Source of the DNA: Sipunculus nudus
Lineage: Eukaryota; Annelida; Sipuncula; Golfingiida; Sipunculidae
NCBI GenBank assembly: GCA_026874595.1
Contig: CM049320.1
Span: 10,751,964-10,815,963, forward strand
Length of the DNA stretch: 64,000 bases
Direction: 5' to 3'
The translations under genes were made by a program, and so were the position numbers. Below the pieces are notes generated by a model. It made no database searches. It was not told the DNA's origin and was given only the letters and a program-made list of their open reading frames with translations. Below are positions 40,504-53,600 of the stretch, one piece after another. The first letter of the stretch is position 1, and each line of letters begins with the position of its first letter.

Positions 40504-40550
<47 letters not shown>

Positions 40551-41607
40551 ATGCATATCATTCCCCCCAGTCAGAAACATACATAACCCACATCCCCTGC
40601 ATGTAGATAAGGGCATTTTTCACATGTTGTGACACATGCTGGACATTTGCACACGAAAAACTGTGGATTTCCCATTCTTGGACTGTTAAAGCAGGAACAA
40701 AATATATATATCAGAATTCTTTCATGAAACAAAGGGGGGAAAAGAGTGAAAACAAAGGACCCATGGGTCACATTGCTAAGCTGAATTTTGGCAAAAAATA
40801 TTAGCAACTGAAAATATTTTTATTTCTTTGGGTTGTCATTTATATTAGTATTTGAAAAGCTAAGAGAAAATGGCCCTGCTAAAATGAAACTCTGTAAATT
40901 ATAGAATAATGGGCATAAGCTGGAGCATATGCACTGTGTAATAAATGAAACCTGTGGCCTAAAACCATTTAATGATGCACCGAGGGAAAAAATGGGCCTT
41001 CAGTAAGTGTTATATAAAAATTACATTTCATAAACAAATAATGTGTGAAGGTAATTAAGTTTTCAAAAGTTAAATATATGGCCATATGAGTTAAAAATTA
41101 ATCCCACAAAGATTGACGAATATTCCTGATTTTAAGTTTAACAGTGTTATTCAAACCAAGGCCCGGCCAACTTTAAGGGACATGAATGAAATGCTACAAA
41201 GTATTCATTATCTTCTTAAATCTTGTCAGTTAGCACTTACATTAGATTATAATATTTTATCACGTTTGAATTTTAGGATCAAATTCCTGAACATTTTTTT
41301 TCTTAAAAAAAAATCAAAATTATCCAAGTCTCAACAAGAAAAATTAAACATTAAAATTGTAAGATTTGTTTTGTTTATTAGTCCTGTGTATTGAAGGGAC
41401 GGTAGGGGGCAGCGGTCTCTGTTGATACTGCTCAATGCTAAAAAAAAGTGAAATTATAAGATTCCTTATTTAAAGTACAGGTCTGTCAACAGAATGGAGG
41501 GGGGGGGGGGAGAGAGAGAAAGGCTCCTTGTGGTATTAACTGCGGGCAGCCTGATCAAGCTCAACAAGAGAGAGAGCTTGCCTGAGTGATGGGATTACAT
41601 AACAGCC

Positions 41608-41640
<33 letters not shown>

Positions 41641-44600
41641 GCATAGAGAGTTGCACTGAATGACCTGTAGTGACCAAAAGTGGATTGCTTGATAATGTAG
41701 GGAATACAACAAGAGCCTCTAGAAAAACAAGTGACCCATGGGTCATGACGCTCAGCTGCCAAGCATGACCTGCGACATCATGGGCTGAGATTCACAACTT
41801 CCAGTCAAATTTTGAAGAACCAACTTGCCAATTTGTTGAAATTTTCTACGACAACAGAAATATATATCACCTATGTCTGGTTAAAACACAGTGAATTGAT
41901 GGTCTGAGGAAAATGTATGATTGTTAAGGTATCCAGAACTATTCCCATAGCTTACTTGGTACCTGTCAGTCTCAAAAGGAACACCACAAAGGGCAAATAT
42001 AAGATCAAAATATATAACAAAAAATCAAGGAAATCCATGCAAGAATTATTGAGAAACAGGTGCTTCTGTATGAATTTTTATTCAATACAAGCCAACTGTA
42101 CTGCACCTATATAAATGATGGTAATATTTATTAAGAAATATTTGACCCAATCCTTTGCAAGATTACATTAATATACGTCCAACTGCCTTCACTTTAACAG
42201 TTCTTTAGATAATATGATCAAAAGGAATTTAAAGATGGTTGCCTGGTGGCCATTTTGGACTTCTGACAGGTCTGAAATCACACAACAACCATTCTCTAAA
42301 TCGGACCAAACATTAAAGGATAATTACTGAAACTGCACTGAAAAAAGGATTTCTAAGGTGGCTACTGGCAGACATAATGGATTTCTGACAAGTCTGACAT
42401 TTGATATCACACATCCTCCAATAAGAGACCAAACTTGGGGCAAATTCTCTAAATGATGTTACAGTAATGAATGTCCAAAACAATTCAAAAGGCATGTTCC
42501 AACAACAGTTATGCAGTAACGAGGTACTTATCAGCAGCCTTTTCACTTAATAGCCTGATACAAAAGGGAGTCATATGTCACCAGTGTCACTCACAATTAC
42601 AGTCACAGGGTGAGATGTACCAGCTGGAGTGCAAGCTTATATAAACAAGAAAAATAGAGATGGTCTACAAAATAAGTTGACCTGACCTATGACCTTGGCC
42701 TTTTGCCCACATATCAACTGGATTCTTTCTAAATGATGGGTAACTACTAACCACTTACATCTGGCCGGGTGTAATTACTTGGCAACCAATGAATGAATAA
42801 CTTAGACCTGCAACCTTTAACCTCCTGACCAGCTGATCTCAAAATCAATTAGTTATTTCTTCATGCAAAAAGACCCATAAATATGAAGTTTGAATCACAT
42901 CGAGTGATGCATAGATAAGGCATTTGTGAAAGACTGAAGGTTTGGGTTGAACAGTTTCACTTGAAATATGTTCACAAGCATTTAGAACAATATTGTGACC
43001 TTGACCTTTGACATTTTGAACTCAACATCAATAGGCTTCTTCCCCTATTGGTAGGTAATCCATATATGACAGATGGACAGTATAGATTGAAAAGTTTGCC
43101 TGAAAATGACTCCACGCAAGAAGAGGGTGCTGTGAACTTGATCTTTGACCTCTAAATCAACAGGTCTTTTCCCCCGTTGGCAGAGAAGCGATATCAGTGC
43201 TGAAAGGATTGGAATGAATGGTCTAGCTTGAAATGTGTCCACAACCTTTTCAAAGAAGTGGATCCTGTGACCCTGACCTTTGACCTTGTGACCTCAACAT
43301 CTATAGGCTTCTTCTCCCACTTAGTAGGTGAGCTATATGTGAAAGATCAAAGAATTGGGATGAAAGGTTTGGCTTAAATGCACCCACAGGCTTTTCAAAG
43401 AAGTTGGTTCTGTGACCTTGACCTTTAACCTTGTGACCTCAAAATAATTATGGTTCGTCCCCTGTTGGTAGGTGAGCTGTATGTGAAAGATGGAAGGTTT
43501 GGGATGAAAATTTTGGCTAAAAGAATTATTTCTGGGGGGTGCAAACACACCCCATAACTTCGAGAATATAGGCCGCAGTGACCTAATTTCAGGTTTGCAG
43601 GGGAGATCATTTTAGAACCTCTAAGACTGCATAGGGTTCATGGCCCTAGCCCCTACGGTTACGATTTGTGCCCTGCTAACGGACAGACGGCCGGCAGGAC
43701 GGCCAGACGGACAGCCGGCCGGACAGACAGACGGAAGGACGACAGACAAAGACCCATCCCTATAGCCCAGCATGACTGAAAGTCAGCTGAGCTAAAAATT
43801 CAATAACTAGTCTAATTTTCAAGTTTTTATTTTCAAATTTTAGATTTAAGGTTTTACATGCTGCAAAAAATAAAATCAACAGTGCTCACAGAAAAAAAAA
43901 TATGCCATGTTCAAAGTTTGCCAAATTTTGATACTGATTTTTTTTATGCTAATAACTTATAAAGTATACAAAATTCAGATCTAATTTTGGGTATACAATT
44001 GAAACTTAATTAAACAAAGTTAAATACTTGGAAAAAAGTCTCTCGCTTAAAAAATGTTCATGTTGCATGAACAAATATTTTTCCTGATTTTTTACAAAGT
44101 CCAATATGTTCAAGCCCATAATTTATAGAAATTACACTTAATAGTCTTAATATCTGGCATGTATATAGGAAATATATAGGAGAATAATCCAGATAAATAT
44201 TAAGAAAAACAGATAAGCAGTTTTGACATAAGGCAGTCCTGAAGTGTGATAATAGGTTTTTAATGGAAATTTGAGGTTTTTTCTTAATTTTTCAAAAGAA
44301 CAAAGTTGCAGTGACCCAGTTTTTGGTTTGGTAGGAGATCTTGGGGACATCTAACAGTATGTCGAAATTTGGATTCTTAGGTCTAACATTTTCAAAATGT
44401 GCCAGTCTAATGGATGGACGATGGACAATGGACTACAACTATAGCTTAGATGATATATAGTCAGCTGAGCTAAATAAAAAGTATAATTTAAAAGAGCGAT
44501 TTGGCAGGAGAGAGGGAGACTGAACATACAAGCAGGTTTACTGACAGATACACAGACTTCACTGGAATTATTAATTTGAAAAGTCTTATAAACACAATAA

Positions 44601-47600
44601 CGAACAAGCAACCATGTTACACAATGAGACAGGACAGTCAAAGCTCAATACATGAAAATGAAATTTGTTGGCTGAAGTCACGGAGACTGTACCAATGGTA
44701 GAACAGCGGTAAATGATTCCACGACTTTGTGGAGTGGGTGAAAGATTAAGCCCATGAATACAGATCTAATCATGATTGCAAAAAAATCTGAATGAGGAGA
44801 ATCCTTAACAAAGGTTGGTAATACATTCTAGGCATGTGAGATTGCATTTCCGGCCATTCTGTTCACGTACCTTCCCGAGATCGAAGTTATCACTGTCCCT
44901 TGCTGATTCAAGATCCAGGGGGCGTCGTGTGGACTCAGGGGATGTGTTTCCCTCATTCTGCTCGATCTCACCTGTTACAGAAGCATCATAAAGATGGTAC
45001 ACGAGTGTTTGTAATAAAGAGCAATGTTGTGCAAATTAACTGATTATGTTAAAAAGGTTAAAGGTCATTTTTCTAAATGAAAGACTATGTTTAATAAATG
45101 GTCATTTTCTTTCACATATGATTAAACTGACTGATCATGAATGATTTTATGATTATGTATACACATTCCATGGAGTACCAAATATAAGAAATGTTGGTCA
45201 CTAAGTCACAAATAATATTATAACTGAACTATGAGCAGCAAATAAGTGTCAACAACCTGGTCTTTAGCTTGACCTTTCAATGTGACCATAAAACACCCAT
45301 TTTGCTGTCAGTTTACCAGTCTTAAGATTGGCCACTTTTCTGCTATGCATAGTTAGTAACCATACACCCTGAGGGGAACCTCATGAATATGAACAATTTA
45401 TATAATAACATGACTTACCAAGTTTTAATGTGAATACTGATGAGTGACAGTTTTTAAGGTACAAATCTTCAGATTCATAAAGTAGATTTCATGGAATTGC
45501 AAAGTTACATAAAAACAATTTAAAAATTGATGAATTTTTTTTGTTTCAATTATTTGTGAGGATTTTACAACCACTTTCCACAAACTAATGAAGAGTCTTT
45601 CAATAACATTTACAACTAATTCAAAGAAACATCAAATGAAGCAACTGCTGTAGTATTCAAGAAGACTATTAAAATCTAACACAGACCCTTGGTGCATTCT
45701 AACACTTCACAGAAAAGCAGCCTTCAAGTCCCTGACCCTCCATTTTTTTTTTCCTTACTGAGAAGAATTGAAAGTGCTTTGCATGTACAGTTATTATTAT
45801 TCTTTCACAATATCCAGTGGTATATCCTTTATCCAACATGTCACTTTTGACTTCTGCATTTTAGTCCGCACACAAAAAGGCAGCCTCCATGAGAGGTTAC
45901 AAAATGTTTGCAAGGGCAAGGTTTCATAAGGACACTGAAATACCACAGGAAAGTACTCCAAGTACAATGTACCCATGTTTAGAATTTATCTGCAGAAAAA
46001 TTATGTTGGCCAATGGACCCACATCTTTCCAGTAGAAGCTGGAGGATCTAGGGACGACCACCCCCCTCATGTACATATTATGGTAGAATGCAATAATTAG
46101 AGTGGTTCAAACAGAGAGCCATCTTTAATCTGGTGCTCAGGTTTGAAATGATTCTTTGCAATATTTCTTTGGTGTTATCATACTGGGCTTCACATATTTT
46201 TCTTGTCATTACTATGTAAATATTTCCACCTAGTGTGACAATTCATATATTTTTTTATGACGATAAAAAAAATATGATCATAAGTGCTTTGTACTTTTGT
46301 GTCGCAACCCGACCTTTATCAAACCCTGACAGGTTTATTTTTTAAAGTTTCTTGAATCTACTCATGGGAGCTGCCATTTGGCACCCATACTAAAATCTAG
46401 ATGGCGCATGTCACATGTCGTAATTATGGGTATACCACCAGCTGTCATAAAACATCTTAAAATAAATGTGCTGGTACAATGATACTGCTGATTCTGGTTT
46501 TCCATTCTTTCAACAAGTCACTGGACTACTATGACAGTCTTCAGATCTTAAAAAAAGCAAAAAAAATGTCTAAACCATGACAGAAGTGTTAGTTCAGACC
46601 GATAGTTCCAAGGCAATGTAGTTTTATGTTTTTCTATTTGTTCAAAAATCAGCAGTTAGAAGATAATCAGTTGTACATCTGAAGTGTTAGTTAATTAGTA
46701 TGATGAGGTCTAATGAAACATAGGGCAAGTGAGTTATGACAGACTGGGACCTGTCAGTTATTATAAACAAGTTATTGACTAATTGTCAAATATTCATCCA
46801 ATGCCAATATTATCGTATTGCAATTTTGTATGAAAGGGGTGCCCAACTGGAAAGAGGCACAATACAAGAGCTATGAGATCGCGACAACATGCTATGGTAT
46901 GACATATGGCTGACGTCTGGTATATTGGGGTGGAATTGGCTGTGTGTTAGGAATAATGCCAGCATGTTATATATTTCCTTCTCAACTTGTAACCAGCAGA
47001 AGTTATGAACCAAGAGCTGCCTCCATCAATTATTTGGTTAAGTATCTGTTAAACTGTAATGTTCAACCAAATTGTCAAATGTACAGCTGGAATGTGCACC
47101 ATCAAGTCAGCAGGGAATTCTCCAATGCTATTATTTCTAAAAAAAGCAATAACAATAGAAATATGTATATTGCATCTGCTGTAATAAAAAAAAACAGCTG
47201 ATTTTTTTTACTTTTCTGTTGCTTCATCAATTTTCATGTCAATTGGTGAACATTGCAAGAACACTGATGCTCAAACTAACTGAAGGTTTAGAAGAAATAG
47301 AACTGTTAATTATTAATGAAAGATGAAATAACCAAGGCTATAGGCATAAAAACCCAAGGAGACTTGTTTTCTGAAATCTTTTGAAATCTAAGTTGTTGAC
47401 AGTTGATGAGCATTATGAAGGACTCAGTGCTTTCTCATGATCCAGTTATTTTCGCTAAGTAACCATAACAATGTAAGATTTCATCTTGTATTATCACCGT
47501 TATTAATCAAAACTGTCCTAGAGGACCAGTTAGGACTGGTTATAACTGCGCAACTGAAGGTTAGTTATTAATTATTTTCAATCTCAATACTGAGCTACCT

Positions 47601-50600
47601 GTCCTGCAGGTTGCTTTCAATGATTAATTGCCATAACCCTGGGACAAAAAACACACGCTTTGCTGCAGTGTTTGTAGCTCCGTCTCATGCTGACTTCCTT
47701 TTTATCACTACTTTCAAGACTGTTACAACATGGAATTATGTGGGGGTACCCGCTTGCCACTGAAATATCTGAAGGTTAAGTTATTAATTATTTTCAATCT
47801 CAATACTGAGCTACCTGTGCTGCAGGTTGCTTTCAGTGATTAATTGCCATAACCCTGGGACAAAAAACCACACGCTTTGCTGTGGTGTTTGCAACTCCAT
47901 CTCATGCTGACTTCTTTTTTATCACTACTTTCAAGACTGTTACAACATGGAATTTTGTGGGGGTACCCACTTGCAACTAAAATATCTGCTTTCAAGAATC
48001 AATAATGTGTTGTATTATCATGTACATGCAACCTCTAGCTCCAGCACCAACCATGCTGTAATCAAGTACTCTCAGAGCTAGTCTTAAAGCAGGTCCATGT
48101 CTCCATGTCAAAGGCCGTCAGCTTTGAGTTCTAGTACACCTTCTTCAAATCTTGGGTCTTTTGATAGCCTTTTTAATTTATGGTGCAGCAAATAAGATAT
48201 TAATATTATTGCTGCAAAAATGCAATTTAGATCAGGCTATTTGAAGGATATGACCAGCCAAAAGGGGCCAGTATTAATCAAACTTTTTTTATTTTACGTG
48301 TATTTGTACAATCTAAGATGCAACAAATTTGGTAGGGCTGTCATGTTAGGAGATATTTCATGCCTCACCTTATCCATGCCTCTGTGATTTGGTGGATACC
48401 CGTGGTCACTTATTGACTGCCCATATTCTAGTTATTCATTTATAATTTACAATATAACTGTAACCTGAGGATTTTTTAGCTTAATCTTCTCCGTAAGAAT
48501 TTGACATTTTCCTTTAAGATAGTAAATTAATTTCTTTTATAATTAATTTCAACAAATAGCATTACTAGAAACTGCAGAAATGCCAAGGTAACTGTATTCA
48601 GTGATGTCATCTTATCACTGTGAGTTTATGAGGGACCCAGGGCATCATCAGATTCAAGGACTATGAGCAGTTCAACGCTGCAGGAGACATCTAATGTTGT
48701 CTTTTTATTGATGTCCTGGCCAACCTGCTGTTCAGCCATCAAACTGTCAAATTAGTCTCCGGGATGGCTGAACAAAAATCTCAGAAATGCTTATTACTGA
48801 TTATCTTCCAGAACTGATGCGCTACAGAAACTATCGATGGAACTAGAGTTCTGTAATGATGCTCACACTGAGTGATCTTTATCCCTGCTTATTGTCACAG
48901 TATCTAGTGACTTTCTACATAAGTTTTTATCAGAGTTTTGTTCAGGGATACCTTAAGAGGAAAATGTTAAATTTTAATTCGCGTTTGTCAGAAGGTTATT
49001 ATCAAAATCAAGCTAGCTGCATAACAAAATGTTGAATACAAATCTTGATTGTTAATAAAAGTTCAGCAACCCCCTACCCACCTTAATTTTGCACAAACTT
49101 TCATATCATCCAGTGATCCATGGGCCCTGACACTAAGCTGTATAGCATAATCTGTGAAATTACAGAGTAATTTTAACAGTTGATAGTCACAACTTTTAAA
49201 GAATTGCTGAGCTATTATCGATATTTCAGTGTAAAATAACCATTAAACATGCCTGTTTTATATAATACAAAATACGAGGTTATGTTTATGATAAACATGC
49301 AAAGCAAATTTTATAGCAATTCAGGCAGAAATTGAGAAGTTTGTTTTTCTTCATAATTTTCATGTAAAGAAGACTGATTGTAGTGAAATTTTAACAAATG
49401 TTAGTGATATTTTAAAGAACTCTTACCCAATCTTGTTCAAACTTTGAAGGATTACAGGCGCATGATATGAAGTAAGTAAGCAGTATGCAAACTAAATTTT
49501 GTTCACTCTTAATTATTTTATCATTAACCATTTACCAGGCCAGCATTCAGCAATATGCAAAATGTGGTGAAACAGAAATTCTCAGTGGTTCATTGGCTCA
49601 GTGGGTCATTACTGAAGTGTGGTATAGCACCCATGGGCTCATTGTATGACCTATGCATGCGGATTGTTCTGGCGGGTTTGGACATCATTAGGCTTATATA
49701 TTTCAGTGTTTTACTGCCCGACAAGTTAATACCCAAGCGATTTTATATTGCATTCTGCAAACTGTGTTCTGCTGCCGCAATCTGCATACCACTTATCTAT
49801 TAAACACAGCTTCAGCTTTATTTCTAAGAACTGGTTCACCTGATTTTTTTCAAATTTCCATTATGACAGGGACACAGGTCTTACAGATGAGCTATATCTC
49901 AATTTTATAACCCAAAACCAAACATATTAATGCAAACTTAAAACTTTAACATGATTTGCAAAGAAAATAAAATAAAACAAAAAAAAACAATTTCTGATCG
50001 GATGATTTCACAATTCAGAAAGTTACAGCTATCCAAGGTGAACTACAGATAATTTCAAAAGGGTTTATTCTCCGGACCTTAGTGCAATTTAAGGACCTTC
50101 TGAGTAGTGTTGGGACTGATGATCGATTATAACTGATGACTGGTCAGTTGATGCAGTTGATCCTAAGATGGATCTTGTTTTGCCAAAATTGATTACACAA
50201 TATCCACAAAAAAAAGCTTCATAATGATGGAAGGTACATTTCCATAAATTTATGCCCATAAACTTTAGAACCAGTTTTGTTTAACAACATATTTACATCT
50301 AAGATTACAATATTCACATGTAGGATCTGGAGTTATTAGATATATTAGCCAATATGTAGGCCTATAGTATATATCAATTGAGAGGATCTACAGGTCTATA
50401 TTTAATTAAAAATTTCATACTCCTTGAGGTCAATTAATTTTTACTGATGGTTGATATGAAATTACAACGGTAACTGTGTAGTTTAGTGGGGTTTTTTTAT
50501 AAAAGGCCTATATTACCATATTTAATGCAAATTATATACAAATGTAATATTCTATAATATTGAGAAAATGTATAGCTTTAGAAAAATAAGGGTTCTATAA

Positions 50601-53600
50601 TGAAAGGTGGTGTTGTCTGAGAGTCATTGTGGCTTAAAAGTCGACTTTATGGGCTCAAATTTTGATTATCCACCATGACATTATGCATGACGTTCATGAC
50701 TGGAGCAGTTTATGTCATTATATATAAAATATAACCACCTCCATTATTTTAATGCATGCTTAACAAAGTATGTGTACATCTGCAGAATTCCATTCTGGTT
50801 TCTGACTATGTGACAAGGCAGTATCACACACTTCCTCTCATTTTATATATATCTAGGTGTTAACCAGGCCCCGTGACTCCTGCACCAGTGGGTCCTGGTG
50901 TGTAATCGTCCCCACTGCTTGGTCATACAACCATGGAACCCCTGAAAGAGTTAGCAAAGATCACTAAAGGCAATGGAATGACAAGACTAGGGGAGCAGGA
51001 GGGCCAAAGAAAATAACCTGAGAGAAACATTAGAGATTGAGATTGCTTTGTGCAGACTTTCCCTGTTCAAATCATTTTTTGTTCAGAATTCACAAACAAT
51101 ACAATTGAATGGCAGAACTGTCTTTATTTAAAATTTTAAGTACCTGTTATGGACTATTCAAGGAATAATTGGAACTATTGTTGCAGATAAAAAAACAATT
51201 ACAGACAAATATATAATTATTTAGTGATATTTCAAATATGTAATTCAGCCATTCCTTTTTCATGTTGCATGCTGACTGGGATATTATGTGTAGACAAAGA
51301 GCATAATTTTAATTGTCAGAGTTTTTAGTGAATTTTTTTTTCATTGACTTTCCTAATCAGAAGAGTCCAGCTTTCGCAATGCTAAAAAACTTGTTATCAC
51401 CAGGTACGTTATCACCAGGTATGTTATCACCAGCTATGTCACAGGATATAGGTAAGCTCATTTTAACTTTCCATAGAGATATCAACAAGACCTGTCTTCT
51501 GTAATTGCTATGATTTGTACCCTGCTTAGAGACAGCTGGCCAGCTAGATGGCCGGACACACTGAACCATACAGACATTCCTAAAAGTCACCTGGGCTAAT
51601 AAATGACGCATTTTTCTTTTATCTTAAAAGGTCCAATCAAACATGTTTACGTACGATTCCACCAACAGGTATAGGATGTCTGACTAAATATACCGAGACA
51701 GGAAATGGATATATATGATGACGTATATATGCCTACCAACAACTGGAGAATTACTCTGTACTTCTGATGTGTTTTAGGATCATTATGGGTCGAGGTGTCA
51801 TTTTTATTGGTTTCTACAGCTGAAGATTTGATGACTGAGGAACATAAATGTCATTATGGGTAGCTTTAGTCATGGAGAAGGCTGGTATTACGTTGTTCCT
51901 TGACAGCAGACTATCTGGGCTGCTGTACACTCTGTCATCTGCTCCTAATCAATAGTCTAGCCTGGCTTAATGATCTCCCCTGCAGGTGGGTTAATCATGG
52001 AACGCAAAGGTATTTTGGTCCAATGAGCTATTTTTATCTCAGTAATGAACACCTTGAAGCTTATTGCGGGACAAAAAACATAATTTTAACAATACACCCC
52101 TAGACATAATTGGTTCTGGTTATCTCTGCTGTTTAGATGTACATAAACAGACCACCTACTTCACTCAAAGCAAAATATTTCCATAAATGTTTAAAGATTT
52201 TGAAAGAATGGAACGTAATCCCTCATTAATGTTTCATGTGTCAGTGGCTATAATCTTGTTTTAATAAATATGCCGTCAGAACTAATTCTATGCAATGGAT
52301 GTGGAGTACACTAGTGATGAAAATCTCCATATAAAGACAGCTGCAAGGAAATCAATACTGTGCAGTTTACTAATAATCCACTTATCTAATATAGAAAGCT
52401 GAAAAATGAGGATTTTGATTTAATTTAAACTTTGATTTAAACCTTAATTATAGCTCGACCTTGCGTCTGGTTAATTTGAATATAGGCTATTTTAAATCCC
52501 TGGGTATTATTCATAAATGCATGGTCACTGTCATCAAATCATTATAAAGACTCTTCTGGAATGTCTGACATCAGATTGTCTCCCCTCCATGGGCAACCCC
52601 ACAATCTGAGGTGAATAAAACAAGCATTATTTCAATTCTGAAAACATATAAATCCCCAGATTAGACCTTGAAGATCAAGGTCATGGTCACCCAGTTTTTA
52701 AACTCTTCTAAGTACTTAGTTGGAAAAACTTGTGTTTCAAATTTGAGGGTCACTAGATTTCAAACTGCTCAGAGAACATTGCAGAACTGGTGTGTCAATT
52801 TGAGGAATAAATCTTAAGTAGTTTCAAATTTATGGGATCACAATATTCCTCGAATTGTGCAGAAATGACCTTGAGCATTAAGGTCATACTCACCAGTACT
52901 TAGCGGAAACATCTTGTTTGTCAAAGCCGAGAAGAAAGTTAACAATACTTCATAAGTTATCACTGTCAAAACTAATCCCAGATATGAATTTTAATTTGGT
53001 CTATCTGACCTTGAAGATCCCTGTCAAAGTCACAAGTTTTTGAACTCGTCCTAGAAATTCATGTGGGTGTGAGTGTGCCAACATCACAGTATCCCTGACT
53101 TGGGGTATAATCAACAATGGCATGTTGAAGTTAATTTTTTTGGTGAGGTAAGAAATGAATAAAAGTAAAAAAGCAGTGTATTCCAGATAAATTTTCTCTG
53201 ATAAACATCGGATGACACTATAAGAAAATTTCCTGGTCATAATGCTCAAATTCCATCCTTTCCAGTTTTAGGGCACCGTTTGAAGGCAAGAACTTTGTTA
53301 CCAAATACCGGGTAAAGATTAATACTGAGATTATGAATCTAGTCTTATATTCTGCTGGAGCAGATAATAATTTATTTACAATATATTCAACCATGGGCTC
53401 ACCTTTGAGTTTGCGCATGTGACTTATGACGGTCTGTAAAGCGGAAAGTGTCCCTGTTGAACCTCGTCCTTGTTCTGGTGAAACCAGTGACTTCAACTCA
53501 TTCAAACAGTCCTTGACCTTCTGTCGCTTCTCTCCTTTCCATACACCATGTGCATGATCCCTCTGTGCCATAGTGCTGTAAAAAAAAATTATGTCATGAG

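Larger units (their letters stand above)
31119..44870 (-). other. per intron 4 (13.8 kb, largest)
   Basis: No exon was recognised. Contents: two MITE-like copies (31583-31752, 33359-33538), a (TA)n tract (33925-33986), ~155-bp degenerate tandem units (35770-36470), a dispersed repeat pair member (40385-40740) with an embedded (AT)n tract, a family B element with TGACCT arrays (41731-43798), a related end fragment (44300-44476), a G12 run (41499-41510) and a 30-base G run (41610-41639). Long AT-rich parts (36500-39700) show nothing I can name. Confidence 0.8.
44972..53402 (-). other. per intron 3 (8.4 kb)
   Basis: No exon was recognised inside. It holds a 215-bp tandem duplication (47554-47990), a 15-bp triple repeat (51392-51437), a second copy of the SINE-like sequence (50765-50940), a family B head remnant near 49114, and a possible hAT-like end at 50106. 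The rest is unclassified AT-rich sequence. Confidence 0.8.

Noticed and set aside
49555..49803. 82-residue plus-strand open frame in intron 3
   Set aside because: Antisense inside per, contains no recognisable domain, and overlaps unclassified repeat-like sequence.
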